5,467 bases of DNA. Source: an uncultured Eubacteriales bacterium (GTDB lineage Bacteria; Bacillota; Clostridia; Christensenellales; Borkfalkiaceae). Positions within the stretch are counted from its first letter, which is position 1. Each line of letters starts with the position of its first letter. Under the pieces are notes generated by a model. It was not told the DNA's origin. It saw nothing but the letters and a program-made list of their open reading frames with translations, and did no database searches. Positions 1 to 5,467 of this stretch are shown piece after piece. The translations under genes were made by a program, and so were the position numbers. The DNA is taken from positions 1 to 5,467 of the forward strand of contig CAJMCT010000069.1 of assembly GCA_905211955.1 (NCBI GenBank), given 5' to 3'.

Positions 1-34
1 TAGGGTTTTTTAGTAAATATTTTTTAAAACCGTA

Positions 35-63
35 TTGACTTTATATTAAGAGCAATCTATAAT
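35..63 (+). promoter_or_regulatory. Sigma-A-type promoter of the two-isomerase operon
   Basis: A -35 box TTGACT (35-40) and a perfect -10 box TATAAT (58-63) are separated by 17 bp. The expected start of transcription is near base 70, giving a leader of about 50 nt before the first gene. The leader is A-rich. I found no convincing operator palindrome or riboswitch-like fold in it. The region upstream (1-34) is AT-rich and shows no gene. Confidence 0.8.
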
Positions 64-107
64 ATTAATAAATTTTGGGAAGGATTGAATTCTCAAAAAA
101 AATTAAA

Positions 108-114
108 AAGGAAG
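108..114 (+). promoter_or_regulatory. Ribosome binding site of the RpiB-like gene
   Basis: AAGGAAG lies 7 nt before the ATG at 122. It supports this start, and the translation begins directly with the family's first beta strand (VYIGND). Confidence 0.75.
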
Positions 115-121
115 TAAAAAA

Positions 122-667
122 ATGGGCGACAAAGTTTATATTGGAAACGATACAGCAGGCTATGAATTAAAGATGCAATGTATTGAATATTTGAAGGGTA
201 AGGGCATACCTTACGTTGATTGTGGAGCGGACAACAATCCTGATATCGACGCAACTCGTTATCCCTTCTTTGCGGCAAAGGTTGCAAAAGCAGTTGTTAG
301 TGGAGAAGCAAGATGCGGTCTTTTGATTTGCGGTTCTGGTATTGGTATCAGCATGATGGCAAATAAGTTTAAGGGTATTCGTGCAGCGCTTTGCAGTAGC
401 ACCTATTTAGCAAGAATGACTCGTCGTCATAACGACGCTAATATTTTATGCTTAGGCGGTAAAATTATAGGCGAATGGGAAGCAATCGATATTTTAGACA
501 CCTTCCTTAACACTCAGTACGATGGCATGTTCCACGAAGGCTCTTTAGAACTTATTAGAGCAGCAGAAGATTATATGATGAACGGCAATATTTGGCAAGA
601 AGAACCCAGAGTAATTCGCACAGGCCCGCTTGCCGATGCTGAAATTTTTGATCGCTCAAAAGGTTAA
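122..667 (+). CDS. RpiB/LacA/LacB-family sugar isomerase with altered phosphate pocket
   Basis: The 181-residue protein has the RpiB/LacAB Rossmann-like fold signature: GNDTAGYELK at 8-17, LLICGSGIGIS at 67-77 and RRHNDAN at 101-107. Known RpiB enzymes interconvert ribose 5-phosphate and ribulose 5-phosphate in the cytoplasm, using the Cys of LICGTG as base and the His of HNDxN for ring opening. Both are present, as Cys70 and His103, and the Thr of GTG is a conservative Ser72. The phosphate-holding residues are not kept. The His of the family's DHAG motif is Thr11, and the two Arg of the GGRHxxR motif are Phe137 and Ser141. The protein is also about 30 residues longer than typical RpiB (near 150), with a C-terminal tail from about 154 that I do not recognise. 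It is first in an operon with the D-lyxose isomerase gene, with an 8-bp gap. Family membership is secure. The substrate is unknown, and a non-phosphorylated sugar or sugar acid is plausible. The rpiB symbol is withheld for that reason. Confidence 0.9.
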   Translation: MGDKVYIGNDTAGYELKMQCIEYLKGKGIPYVDCGADNNPDIDATRYPFFAAKVAKAVVSGEARCGLLICGSGIGISMMANKFKGIRAALCSSTYLARMTRRHNDANILCLGGKIIGEWEAIDILDTFLNTQYDGMFHEGSLELIRAAEDYMMNGNIWQEEPRVIRTGPLADAEIFDRSKG

Positions 668-671
668 GGAG
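666..671 (+). promoter_or_regulatory. Ribosome binding site overlapping the upstream stop codon
   Basis: AAGGAG begins inside the TAA stop (665-667) of the RpiB-like gene and sits 4 nt before the ATG at 676. This arrangement suggests translational coupling of the two isomerases. Confidence 0.75.
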
Positions 672-675
672 AAAA

Positions 676-1359
676 ATGAAAAGGTCTGAAATTAATTCGA
701 TAATAAAAGACGCGTTAAAATTTTTTGATGAATATAAAATTGCTTTTCCGGATTTTGTCAATTGGACACCTGAAGACTGGAAGCAAAAATACGATATTGC
801 CGAAGAAATTCGCGAAAACATGCTTGGTTGGGATATTACCGATTTTGGTGGTGGAGATTTTTCTAAAATGGGATTATTGCTTGTGACTACTAGAAACGGC
901 AACCAACAAAACCCCGAAAAATATCCTAAGCCTTATGCCGAAAAAATTATGATTGTTAGGGAAAAACAAATTACCCCTATGCACTTCCACTGGGATAAAA
1001 TGGAAGATATAATCAATCGTGGCGGCGGAAACCTTATAATTAAACTTTATAATTCCACTGAAGATGAAAATCTTGCTGATACAGACGTGCACGTTTCTAT
1101 CGACGGTATCGAACACGTGTTTAAGGCGGGCGAAGAAGTTCGCTTAAAACCCGGTCAAGGCATAACCTTAACACAAGGCTTATATCATAGATTTTGGGGC
1201 GAAGAAGGTAAGGGCACAGTTTTAGTTGTTGAAGTTTCTAAGTGCAATGATGATACTATCGATAACTGCTTCTATGATAAAGTGGGAAGATTCCCTAAAA
1301 TTGAAGAAGACGAACCACCCTTCCGTTTACTTTGCAACGAATACGATAAAGTTTTATAA
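676..1359 (+). CDS. D-lyxose isomerase, cupin type (D-lyxose ketol-isomerase)
   Basis: The 227-residue cytoplasmic protein matches the cupin-fold D-lyxose isomerase family (EC 5.3.1.15; Pfam Lyx_isomer), including the family's usual length and the N-terminal MKRSEIN-type opening. The enzyme interconverts D-lyxose and D-xylulose. Family members also act on D-mannose/D-fructose, and some on L-ribose/L-ribulose. The metal site is intact: His103 and His105 in PMHFHWDKMED, Glu110, and His171 in GLYHRFWGE. These are the same positions, as I recall them, as the Mn/Zn ligands of the E. coli O157 enzyme. Lys90 (YAEKIM) and Glu186 (VVEVSK) lie in conserved-looking barrel strands. The gene is second in the operon and is followed directly by a terminator. 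It makes a ketose that the FGGY kinase at 3779-5341 could phosphorylate. Family and reaction type are well supported; the sugar used in the cell is not certain. Confidence 0.93.
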   Translation: MKRSEINSIIKDALKFFDEYKIAFPDFVNWTPEDWKQKYDIAEEIRENMLGWDITDFGGGDFSKMGLLLVTTRNGNQQNPEKYPKPYAEKIMIVREKQITPMHFHWDKMEDIINRGGGNLIIKLYNSTEDENLADTDVHVSIDGIEHVFKAGEEVRLKPGQGITLTQGLYHRFWGEEGKGTVLVVEVSKCNDDTIDNCFYDKVGRFPKIEEDEPPFRLLCNEYDKVL

Positions 1360-1367
1360 TCACTAAC

Positions 1368-1401
1368 AATATCCACTAGGTCAAATAGTGGATATTTTTT
1401 T
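1368..1401 (+). terminator. Rho-independent terminator of the isomerase operon
   Basis: An 11-bp perfect stem, AATATCCACTA (1368-1378) with TAGTGGATATT (1386-1396), closes a 7-nt loop and runs into a T tract through 1401. It starts 9 nt after the stop codon and separates the operon from the ZIP gene. Confidence 0.9.
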
Positions 1402-1444
1402 ATATTTAGAAATAATAAATGGCTACAAAAACTAGTTGTATGCC

Positions 1445-1473
1445 TTGAAAAAGTTTAAAGCATATTATATAAT
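1445..1473 (+). promoter_or_regulatory. Sigma-A-type promoter of the ZIP transporter gene
   Basis: TTGAAA (1445-1450) and TATAAT (1468-1473) are 17 bp apart. The predicted leader is only about 20 nt. I see no room for a riboswitch and no clear metal-repressor (Fur/Zur/MntR-like) palindrome over the core promoter. Confidence 0.75.
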
Positions 1474-1501
1474 ATAGAAAAGGGAAACGGAAGAAAAAAA
1501 T

Positions 1502-2260
1502 ATGACGATGGTATTACTTACAGCTTTGGGGGTAGGTGGGGCAACGCTTATAGGCTCGCTACTAGGGTTTTTGTTTAAGAACCCTTCCCATAAGTTTAAC
1601 GACACAATTTTATCTTTTGCAGCAGGCGTTATGCTTGCTGCAGCAATAATAGGGCTTATCGTTCCTTCGCTAGAATATCACGGCAACTGGGCGATACTTA
1701 TAACCACCGTTGGTATTTTGCTTGGTGCGGTAGTCTTAAACCTTATAGACAAACTCGTTCCGCACTTACATAAAATGACGGGGCTTGACGGGGAAAAGCA
1801 CCCCGACAAAACGGCAAGACTTAACAAGGTTATGCTTTTCGTTATTGCGATAGCCATACACAACCTTCCCGAAGGTATAGCAGCGGGGGTAAGTTTTGGC
1901 ACGGGAAATACCGCGCACGCACTTACCGTGGCAGGCGGAATTGCTTTGCAAAATATCCCCGAAGGTATGGTTATTATTGCGCCGATGATTGCAACGGGCA
2001 TGAGCAAAAAACGCGCTTTCCTTATTGCGCTATCTACTGGGCTTATAGAAGTAATAGGAACTTTAATAGGGTATTTGTTTATCAATATTTCGGCTGTAAT
2101 TTTGCCATTTGCCTTGGCGTTTGCGGGTGGGACTATGCTTTACGTTATAAGTGACGAAATGATCCCCGAAACACACGCTCATGGCAACGAAAGAATATCG
2201 ACGTTTGCCCTTTTAATAGGCTTTTGCGTGATGCTTGTTTTTGACTTTTTTATTGGCTAA
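1502..2260 (+). CDS. ZIP-family divalent metal transporter (GufA/ZupT type)
   Basis: This 252-residue integral membrane protein is expected to have eight transmembrane helices and to bring Zn2+, Mn2+ or Fe2+ into the cytoplasm. The two diagnostic ZIP metal-site motifs are present: HNLPEG at 120-125 in helix 4 and QNIPEG at 150-155 in helix 5. His120, Asn121, Glu124, Gln150, Asn151 and Glu154 line up with the binuclear metal centre known from structurally studied ZIPs. Glu183 in helix 6 is a further likely ligand. The loop between helices 3 and 4 (about 86-106) has His88, His90 and His100, as is usual in ZIPs. The end of the protein (SDEMIPETHAH, 217-227) is typical of the GufA subfamily. GGAAG at 1489-1493 precedes the chosen ATG; a second ATG two codons later is possible. 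The gene has its own promoter and terminator. Which metal it carries cannot be read from the sequence. Confidence 0.93.
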   Translation: MTMVLLTALGVGGATLIGSLLGFLFKNPSHKFNDTILSFAAGVMLAAAIIGLIVPSLEYHGNWAILITTVGILLGAVVLNLIDKLVPHLHKMTGLDGEKHPDKTARLNKVMLFVIAIAIHNLPEGIAAGVSFGTGNTAHALTVAGGIALQNIPEGMVIIAPMIATGMSKKRAFLIALSTGLIEVIGTLIGYLFINISAVILPFALAFAGGTMLYVISDEMIPETHAHGNERISTFALLIGFCVMLVFDFFIG

Positions 2261-2270
2261 AACAAAGCGG

Positions 2271-2296
2271 AAAGGCACCCTAAGGGGTGCTTTTTT
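2271..2296 (+). terminator. Rho-independent terminator of the ZIP gene
   Basis: GCACCC (2275-2280) pairs with GGGTGC (2285-2290) around a TAAG tetraloop. A G-T wobble and flanking A-T pairs extend the stem, and six Ts (2291-2296) follow. It starts 10 nt after the stop codon. Confidence 0.9.
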
Positions 2297-2335
2297 GGTT
2301 ATTAAAATATATTTTCAAATTAGTCGGTTTTTGTT

Positions 2336-2363
2336 TTGACTTTATTTTTTATTGGGTTATAAT
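2336..2363 (+). promoter_or_regulatory. Sigma-A-type promoter of the MFS gene
   Basis: TTGACT (2336-2341) and TATAAT (2358-2363) are separated by 16 bp. The predicted leader is about 25 nt. No operator is evident. Confidence 0.75.
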
Positions 2364-2395
2364 AGTTAAAGTATTTAAATTCAAGGTCGGTAATT

Positions 2396-3667
2396 ATGAA
2401 TTCGCCAAACTTTAAAAGAACTAAATTTGCGTGCTATTCGGCGTATTTTACAATGTCGTCGGTCTTTTCTATGCCTTCTTTATTGTTTATGACGTTCCAC
2501 GATATGTATGGTATTTCGTATACGCTACTTGGAACGCTTATTTTGGCAAACTTTATAACACAACTATCCGTCGACTTGATTTTTACTTTTTTCACAAAAT
2601 ACTTTAACGTGGAAAAGGTAATAAAGGTTATGCCACTTATTACTTCTTTTGGGCTTTTTTTGTTTGCGTTTCTTCCAATGTTTTTCCCGTCTCACGCATT
2701 TTGGGGATTGCTTGTATCCACGATAATATTTTCGGTAGCATCGGGGCTTTCAGAAGTGTTGCTTAGCCCCGTAATTGCTGCAATACCTTCTGATAATCCT
2801 AAAAAAGATATGAGTTTACTTCACTCTCTCTATGCGTTTGGCGTATTTTTCGTTGCAATCGTCACAACGGTGTTTATAAAGATTTTTGGTAACGCAAACT
2901 GGATGTATTTAACCATGTTTTTTGCCGTACTTCCTATAATATCTTCGGTTTTATTTTTCACTTCGCCAATGCCTAAAATGAATGAAAATGAAGAAACGAA
3001 AACAGTAAAAACCCAAAAGACAAAAACGCGTAGCATAGGGCTAGCGCTTTGTTTTGTGTGTATTTTCCTAGGTGCTTGTGCCGAAACGGTTATGACGAGT
3101 TGGGTATCTACTTACGTAGAAACTGCATTAAACATAGATAAAGCACTTGGCGATATAGTCGGAATATCACTCTTTGCAATCCTTTTGGGTCTTACGAGAA
3201 TTTGGTTTGCAAACTTTGGTAAAAATATTATTAGAATGCTACTTGTAGGCATGATAGGGGCTAGCGTTTGTTATCTAGTAGTTGGGTTTAGTCCAAACAG
3301 TATCGTGTCTCTAATCTTTTGTGTGTTTACTGGTATATTCGTCGCTATGCTTTGGCCTGGAACTCTTATTATGATGGAAGAAAAAATTCCGCATATCGGC
3401 GTTGCAGCGTTTGCTTTAATGGCGGCTGGCGGTGATTTTGGCGCAGCGGTTGCACCGCAACTTATGGGCTTAATCGTAGACGGCGTTTCGGCAAGCAGTT
3501 TTGCAGGAGATTTATCCTTAAAACTCGGCATATCCGCAGAACAAGTGGGGCTTAAAGCAGGTATGATATTTACGTCTATATTCTCGATTTTAGGTATAAT
3601 TACCGTGCTTATTTTGATAAGATTTTTCAAAAAGAATAAAAAAGAATTGTTGCCACTCGCAAAATAA
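2396..3667 (+). CDS. Major facilitator superfamily transporter, possible sugar porter
   Basis: The 423-residue protein has the 12-helix MFS layout, in two halves of six joined by a charged cytoplasmic loop at about 191-213, rich in Lys, Glu and Thr. Approximate helices are 12-34, 41-64, 78-98, 101-125, 143-165, 168-189, 214-234, 250-270, 278-298, 301-325, 333-360 and 386-411. The C-terminus is Lys-rich, which fits a cytoplasmic end. Membrane-embedded acidic residues that could couple protons or bind substrate include Asp60, Glu120 and Glu230. The overall look, with the SEVLLSPVIAAIPSD stretch at 118-132 followed by LLHSLYAFG at 141-149, recalls the fucose/glucose-type sugar:H+ symporters, but I cannot assign a substrate from motifs. 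AAGGT at 2383-2387 precedes the ATG at moderate strength, and the start leaves helix 1 complete. Standing between the pentose isomerase operon and the sugar kinase makes a role in sugar import plausible, but the gene is transcribed alone and could be an exporter. Confidence 0.85.
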   Translation: MNSPNFKRTKFACYSAYFTMSSVFSMPSLLFMTFHDMYGISYTLLGTLILANFITQLSVDLIFTFFTKYFNVEKVIKVMPLITSFGLFLFAFLPMFFPSHAFWGLLVSTIIFSVASGLSEVLLSPVIAAIPSDNPKKDMSLLHSLYAFGVFFVAIVTTVFIKIFGNANWMYLTMFFAVLPIISSVLFFTSPMPKMNENEETKTVKTQKTKTRSIGLALCFVCIFLGACAETVMTSWVSTYVETALNIDKALGDIVGISLFAILLGLTRIWFANFGKNIIRMLLVGMIGASVCYLVVGFSPNSIVSLIFCVFTGIFVAMLWPGTLIMMEEKIPHIGVAAFALMAAGGDFGAAVAPQLMGLIVDGVSASSFAGDLSLKLGISAEQVGLKAGMIFTSIFSILGIITVLILIRFFKKNKKELLPLAK

Positions 3668-3683
3668 GTAGTTGATAAAAAAT

Positions 3684-3706
3684 AAACGGGCACTCTTGCC
3701 CGTTTT
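3684..3706 (+). terminator. Rho-independent terminator of the MFS gene
   Basis: AAACGGGCA (3684-3692) pairs with TGCCCGTTT (3697-3705) around a CTCT loop, followed by a T-rich tail (TTTTATTTTAT). A-rich sequence upstream of the stem means it could also work on the opposite strand, although no gene faces it. Confidence 0.9.
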
Positions 3707-3721
3707 ATTTTATATTAGTGA

Positions 3722-3750
3722 TTGATTTAGAGTTTATTTTGTTATATAAT
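3722..3750 (+). promoter_or_regulatory. Sigma-A-type promoter of the sugar kinase gene
   Basis: TTGATT (3722-3727) and TATAAT (3745-3750) are 17 bp apart. The predicted leader is about 22 nt, ending in a modest AGGTG ribosome binding site (3770-3774) 4 nt before the ATG. Confidence 0.7.
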
Positions 3751-3778
3751 TAAACAAATTATTATCTATAGGTGTTTT

Positions 3779-5341
3779 ATGAATTTCAAAGATTGCGTAT
3801 TAGGAATTGAACTTGGCTCAACCCGTGTTAAAGCTGTACTCATCGATTCAAAAGCAAACGTTTTGGCTAGTGGTTCTTGCGGTTGGGAAAACCGTTTTGA
3901 AGATGGGGTTTGGACGTACGACTTAAAAGACGTAAAGGCTAAACTTCAAAAGTGCTATAAAGAACTTAAAGCGGACGTTTTAAGTAAATTCGGCAAAGTT
4001 TTAGATACCGTTTCTAGTATCGGAATTTCGGCGATGATGCACGGATACTTAGCCTTTGACAAAGAAGAAAACCTTTTAGTACCTTTCCGTACTTGGAGAA
4101 ACGACACGGCTTCAATTGCCGGTGCAAAACTTACTGAATTACTCGATTATCCTATCCCTGCACGTTGGTCTATTTCTCACCTTTATCAAGCAATTTTAAA
4201 CGGCGAATCGCACGTAAAGGATGTTGCTTATTTAACCACTTTATCGGGCTACGTACACTATTTGCTTACGGGAAATAAAGTGCTTGGTGTAAACGACGCA
4301 AGCGGAATGTTTCCGATAGATAGCGATACCTTAGATTACGACGAACAAAAATTACAAACGGTAAATAAAAAGATTTTAAAAGAAAACGGCATTGACTATT
4401 CTTTGCAAGAAATATTGCCCAAGGTGCTTATAGCGGGCGATAATGCAGGGGTTTTGACTAAACAAGGCGCGATGATTTTAGACCCGGAAGGCGACCTTAA
4501 AGAAGGAATTGCTTTTTGTCCGCCCGAAGGCGACGTTGCAACGGGTATGGTAGCAACCAATTCCGTTAGAATTAAAACGGGTAATATTTCGGCGGGAACT
4601 TCTATTTTTGCGATGGTGGTTTTGGATAAGAAGCTTCAAAAATACCATAAGGAAATAAATCTCGTGGCAACACCGTCTGGGGAGAGCGTTGCGATGGTGC
4701 ATTGCAATAACTGTACGTCTGATCTTAACGCTTGGATGAAAATATTTAGTGATTTTACGAAGCGTATTGGAGTAGATATCCCCGAAGGAAAACTTTACGA
4801 AACTATGTTTAAGGCTTCTTTAGAAGGTGCGCCCGATTGCGGTGACGTTTTATCATATAACTTCGTTTCAGGTGAACACTTGGTAGGAGTAAAAGAAGGG
4901 AGACCGATGATTATAAGAAAGACCGAAAGTGACTTTACACTTGAAAACTTTATGCGCTCGATAATATATTCGTGTATGGCAACCTTAAAGACGGGACTTG
5001 ATATTCTTGCCGAGCAAGGTGTAGAATTTAATTCTTTCGTTGGGCACGGCGGTTTATTTAAGACCGAAGGGGTTGCCGAACAATATCTTGCCGACATCAC
5101 GGGCGTGCCCGTTAAGGTTATGGAAACGGCGGGAGAAGGCGGTGCGTGGGGCGTTGCTGTTCTTGCTCTTTATAGAACTAACGGTAAAGGAAAGGAACTT
5201 GCCGACTTTTTAGACGAAGAAATTTTCGTCGGGGCTAAGTCGAGAACTGCTTTTCCTAAAGACGCAAAAGCAACGGAAAAATATCTAACACGATACAAGA
5301 ACGGCATGCCGATTGTAAAAAAAGCGGTAGAACTTTTATAA
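3779..5341 (+). CDS. FGGY-family pentulose kinase (D-xylulokinase or L-ribulokinase type)
   Basis: This 520-residue cytoplasmic enzyme is a full-length FGGY kinase, a family that transfers the ATP gamma-phosphate to a sugar. Visible landmarks are the first phosphate-binding hairpin GIELGSTRVKAVLID (9-23), the sugar-contact stretch ISAMMHGY (83-90), RTWRNDTAS (104-112), GVNDASGMFPID (170-181), the probable catalytic Asp252 in PPEGDVATG (248-256), the second phosphate loop GNISAGTSIFA (268-278), and the C-terminal nucleotide-site stretches GHGGLFKTEG (422-431) and TAGEGGAWG (450-458). Asp252 aligns with the catalytic Asp of xylulokinase (GGGDN in E. coli XylB). From memory, close relatives with this RTWRN/CPPEGD/GHGG pattern are annotated as xylulokinase in some genomes and as L-ribulokinase in arabinose operons of Bacteroides and Bifidobacterium, so the exact ketose is open. 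Either product would suit the D-lyxose isomerase upstream, since D-xylulose and L-ribulose are both products of that family. No frameshift or truncation is seen. Confidence 0.9.
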   Translation: MNFKDCVLGIELGSTRVKAVLIDSKANVLASGSCGWENRFEDGVWTYDLKDVKAKLQKCYKELKADVLSKFGKVLDTVSSIGISAMMHGYLAFDKEENLLVPFRTWRNDTASIAGAKLTELLDYPIPARWSISHLYQAILNGESHVKDVAYLTTLSGYVHYLLTGNKVLGVNDASGMFPIDSDTLDYDEQKLQTVNKKILKENGIDYSLQEILPKVLIAGDNAGVLTKQGAMILDPEGDLKEGIAFCPPEGDVATGMVATNSVRIKTGNISAGTSIFAMVVLDKKLQKYHKEINLVATPSGESVAMVHCNNCTSDLNAWMKIFSDFTKRIGVDIPEGKLYETMFKASLEGAPDCGDVLSYNFVSGEHLVGVKEGRPMIIRKTESDFTLENFMRSIIYSCMATLKTGLDILAEQGVEFNSFVGHGGLFKTEGVAEQYLADITGVPVKVMETAGEGGAWGVAVLALYRTNGKGKELADFLDEEIFVGAKSRTAFPKDAKATEKYLTRYKNGMPIVKKAVELL

Positions 5342-5357
5342 AAACCTAAAAATACTC

Positions 5358-5387
5358 AAAAAAGCAGGTTCAAACCCCTGCTTTTTT
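5358..5387 (+). terminator. Rho-independent terminator of the kinase gene
   Basis: A stem of AAAAAAGCAGG (5358-5368) with CCTGCTTTTTT (5377-5387) closes an 8-nt loop. The core is five strong pairs flanked by an A/T tract that supplies the U tail. It begins 16 nt after the stop codon. Confidence 0.88.
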
Positions 5388-5417
5388 GTTATTGTTTTCA
5401 GTTTAAAATATAGGGGG

Positions 5418-5446
5418 TTGACAAGGCACTATAAAGGAATTATAAT
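5418..5446 (+). promoter_or_regulatory. Perfect-consensus promoter reading off the right edge
   Basis: TTGACA (5418-5423) and TATAAT (5441-5446) match the sigma-A consensus at all twelve positions with the ideal 17-bp spacer. It lies downstream of the kinase terminator, so it belongs to a new transcription unit. The predicted start is near 5453. The last 15 or so bases contain no start codon or ribosome binding site, so the gene or RNA it drives is outside the window. Confidence 0.82.
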
Positions 5447-5467
5447 ATATTCATATATTATAAAATT

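Noticed and set aside
42..70. Small AT palindromes (such as TATTAATA at 63-70) near the operon promoter as a possible operator.
   Set aside because: Such short AT-only palindromes are expected by chance in sequence this AT-rich, and no matching copy stands at the other promoters.
85..117. Short TTG-initiated leader ORF after a GGGAAGGA purine run in the operon leader.
   Set aside because: The purine run abuts the TTG with no proper spacing, the peptide would be about 10 Lys-rich residues, and it has no attenuator hairpin with it.
555..1116. Minus-strand open frames opposite the two isomerase genes.
   Set aside because: They overlap well-recognised proteins, have no convincing ribosome binding site or promoter, and their translations show no family features; they are shadows of the real genes.
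1678..2085. 135-codon minus-strand open frame opposite the ZIP gene.
   Set aside because: It lies wholly within a clear ZIP coding sequence, and the hydrophobic, Pro/Ile-rich translation is what antisense reading of membrane helices gives.
3271..3693. 140-codon minus-strand open frame over the end of the MFS gene.
   Set aside because: It starts inside the terminator region and is antisense to transmembrane helices; nothing supports translation.
5364..5381. GCAGGTTCAAACCCCTGC looks like a tRNA T-arm (GGTTCAAA core), as might mark a tRNA 3' end or attachment site.
   Set aside because: The loop is 8 nt rather than 7, there is no acceptor, anticodon or D arm upstream (the kinase reading frame ends just before), and the hairpin with its T tract is fully explained as a terminator.

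Overview
The window reads as a low-GC Gram-positive-style genome, most likely an anaerobic Bacillota (Clostridia-like) bacterium. This is an inference from AT-rich intergenic DNA, five sigma-A-type promoters close to TTGACA/TATAAT, purine-rich Shine-Dalgarno sites, compact U-tailed hairpin terminators, and protein types common in gut Firmicutes. No gene fixes the species. All five complete genes are on the + strand. I see no RNA gene, mobile element, CRISPR array or long repeat.

Layout: (1) bases 1-1401 hold a two-gene operon with promoter 35-63, an RpiB/LacAB-type isomerase (122-667), a cupin D-lyxose isomerase (676-1359) and a terminator at 1368-1401. (2) Bases 1445-2296 hold a single-gene unit for a ZIP-family metal transporter (GufA/ZupT type). 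(3) Bases 2336-3706 hold a single-gene unit for a 12-TM MFS transporter, possibly a sugar porter. (4) Bases 3722-5387 hold a single-gene unit for an FGGY carbohydrate kinase. (5) A perfect-consensus promoter at 5418-5446 fires out of the right edge toward an unseen transcript.

Four of the five genes fit one theme, uptake and isomerisation of a rare pentose followed by phosphorylation of the ketose. A sugar enters (MFS), the cupin isomerase turns D-lyxose into D-xylulose (or L-ribose into L-ribulose, or D-mannose into D-fructose), and the FGGY kinase makes the ketose 5-phosphate for the pentose phosphate pathway. The ZIP transporter may be unrelated, although the cupin isomerase needs a divalent metal. 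The pathway assignment is inference, because the genes are in separate transcription units and no regulator is present.

The most unusual point is the RpiB-like protein. It keeps the isomerisation residues (Cys70, His103) but lacks the His and two Arg that hold the substrate phosphate in ribose-5-phosphate isomerase B, and it carries a C-terminal extension of about 30 residues. It may act on a non-phosphorylated sugar or sugar acid in concert with its operon partner.
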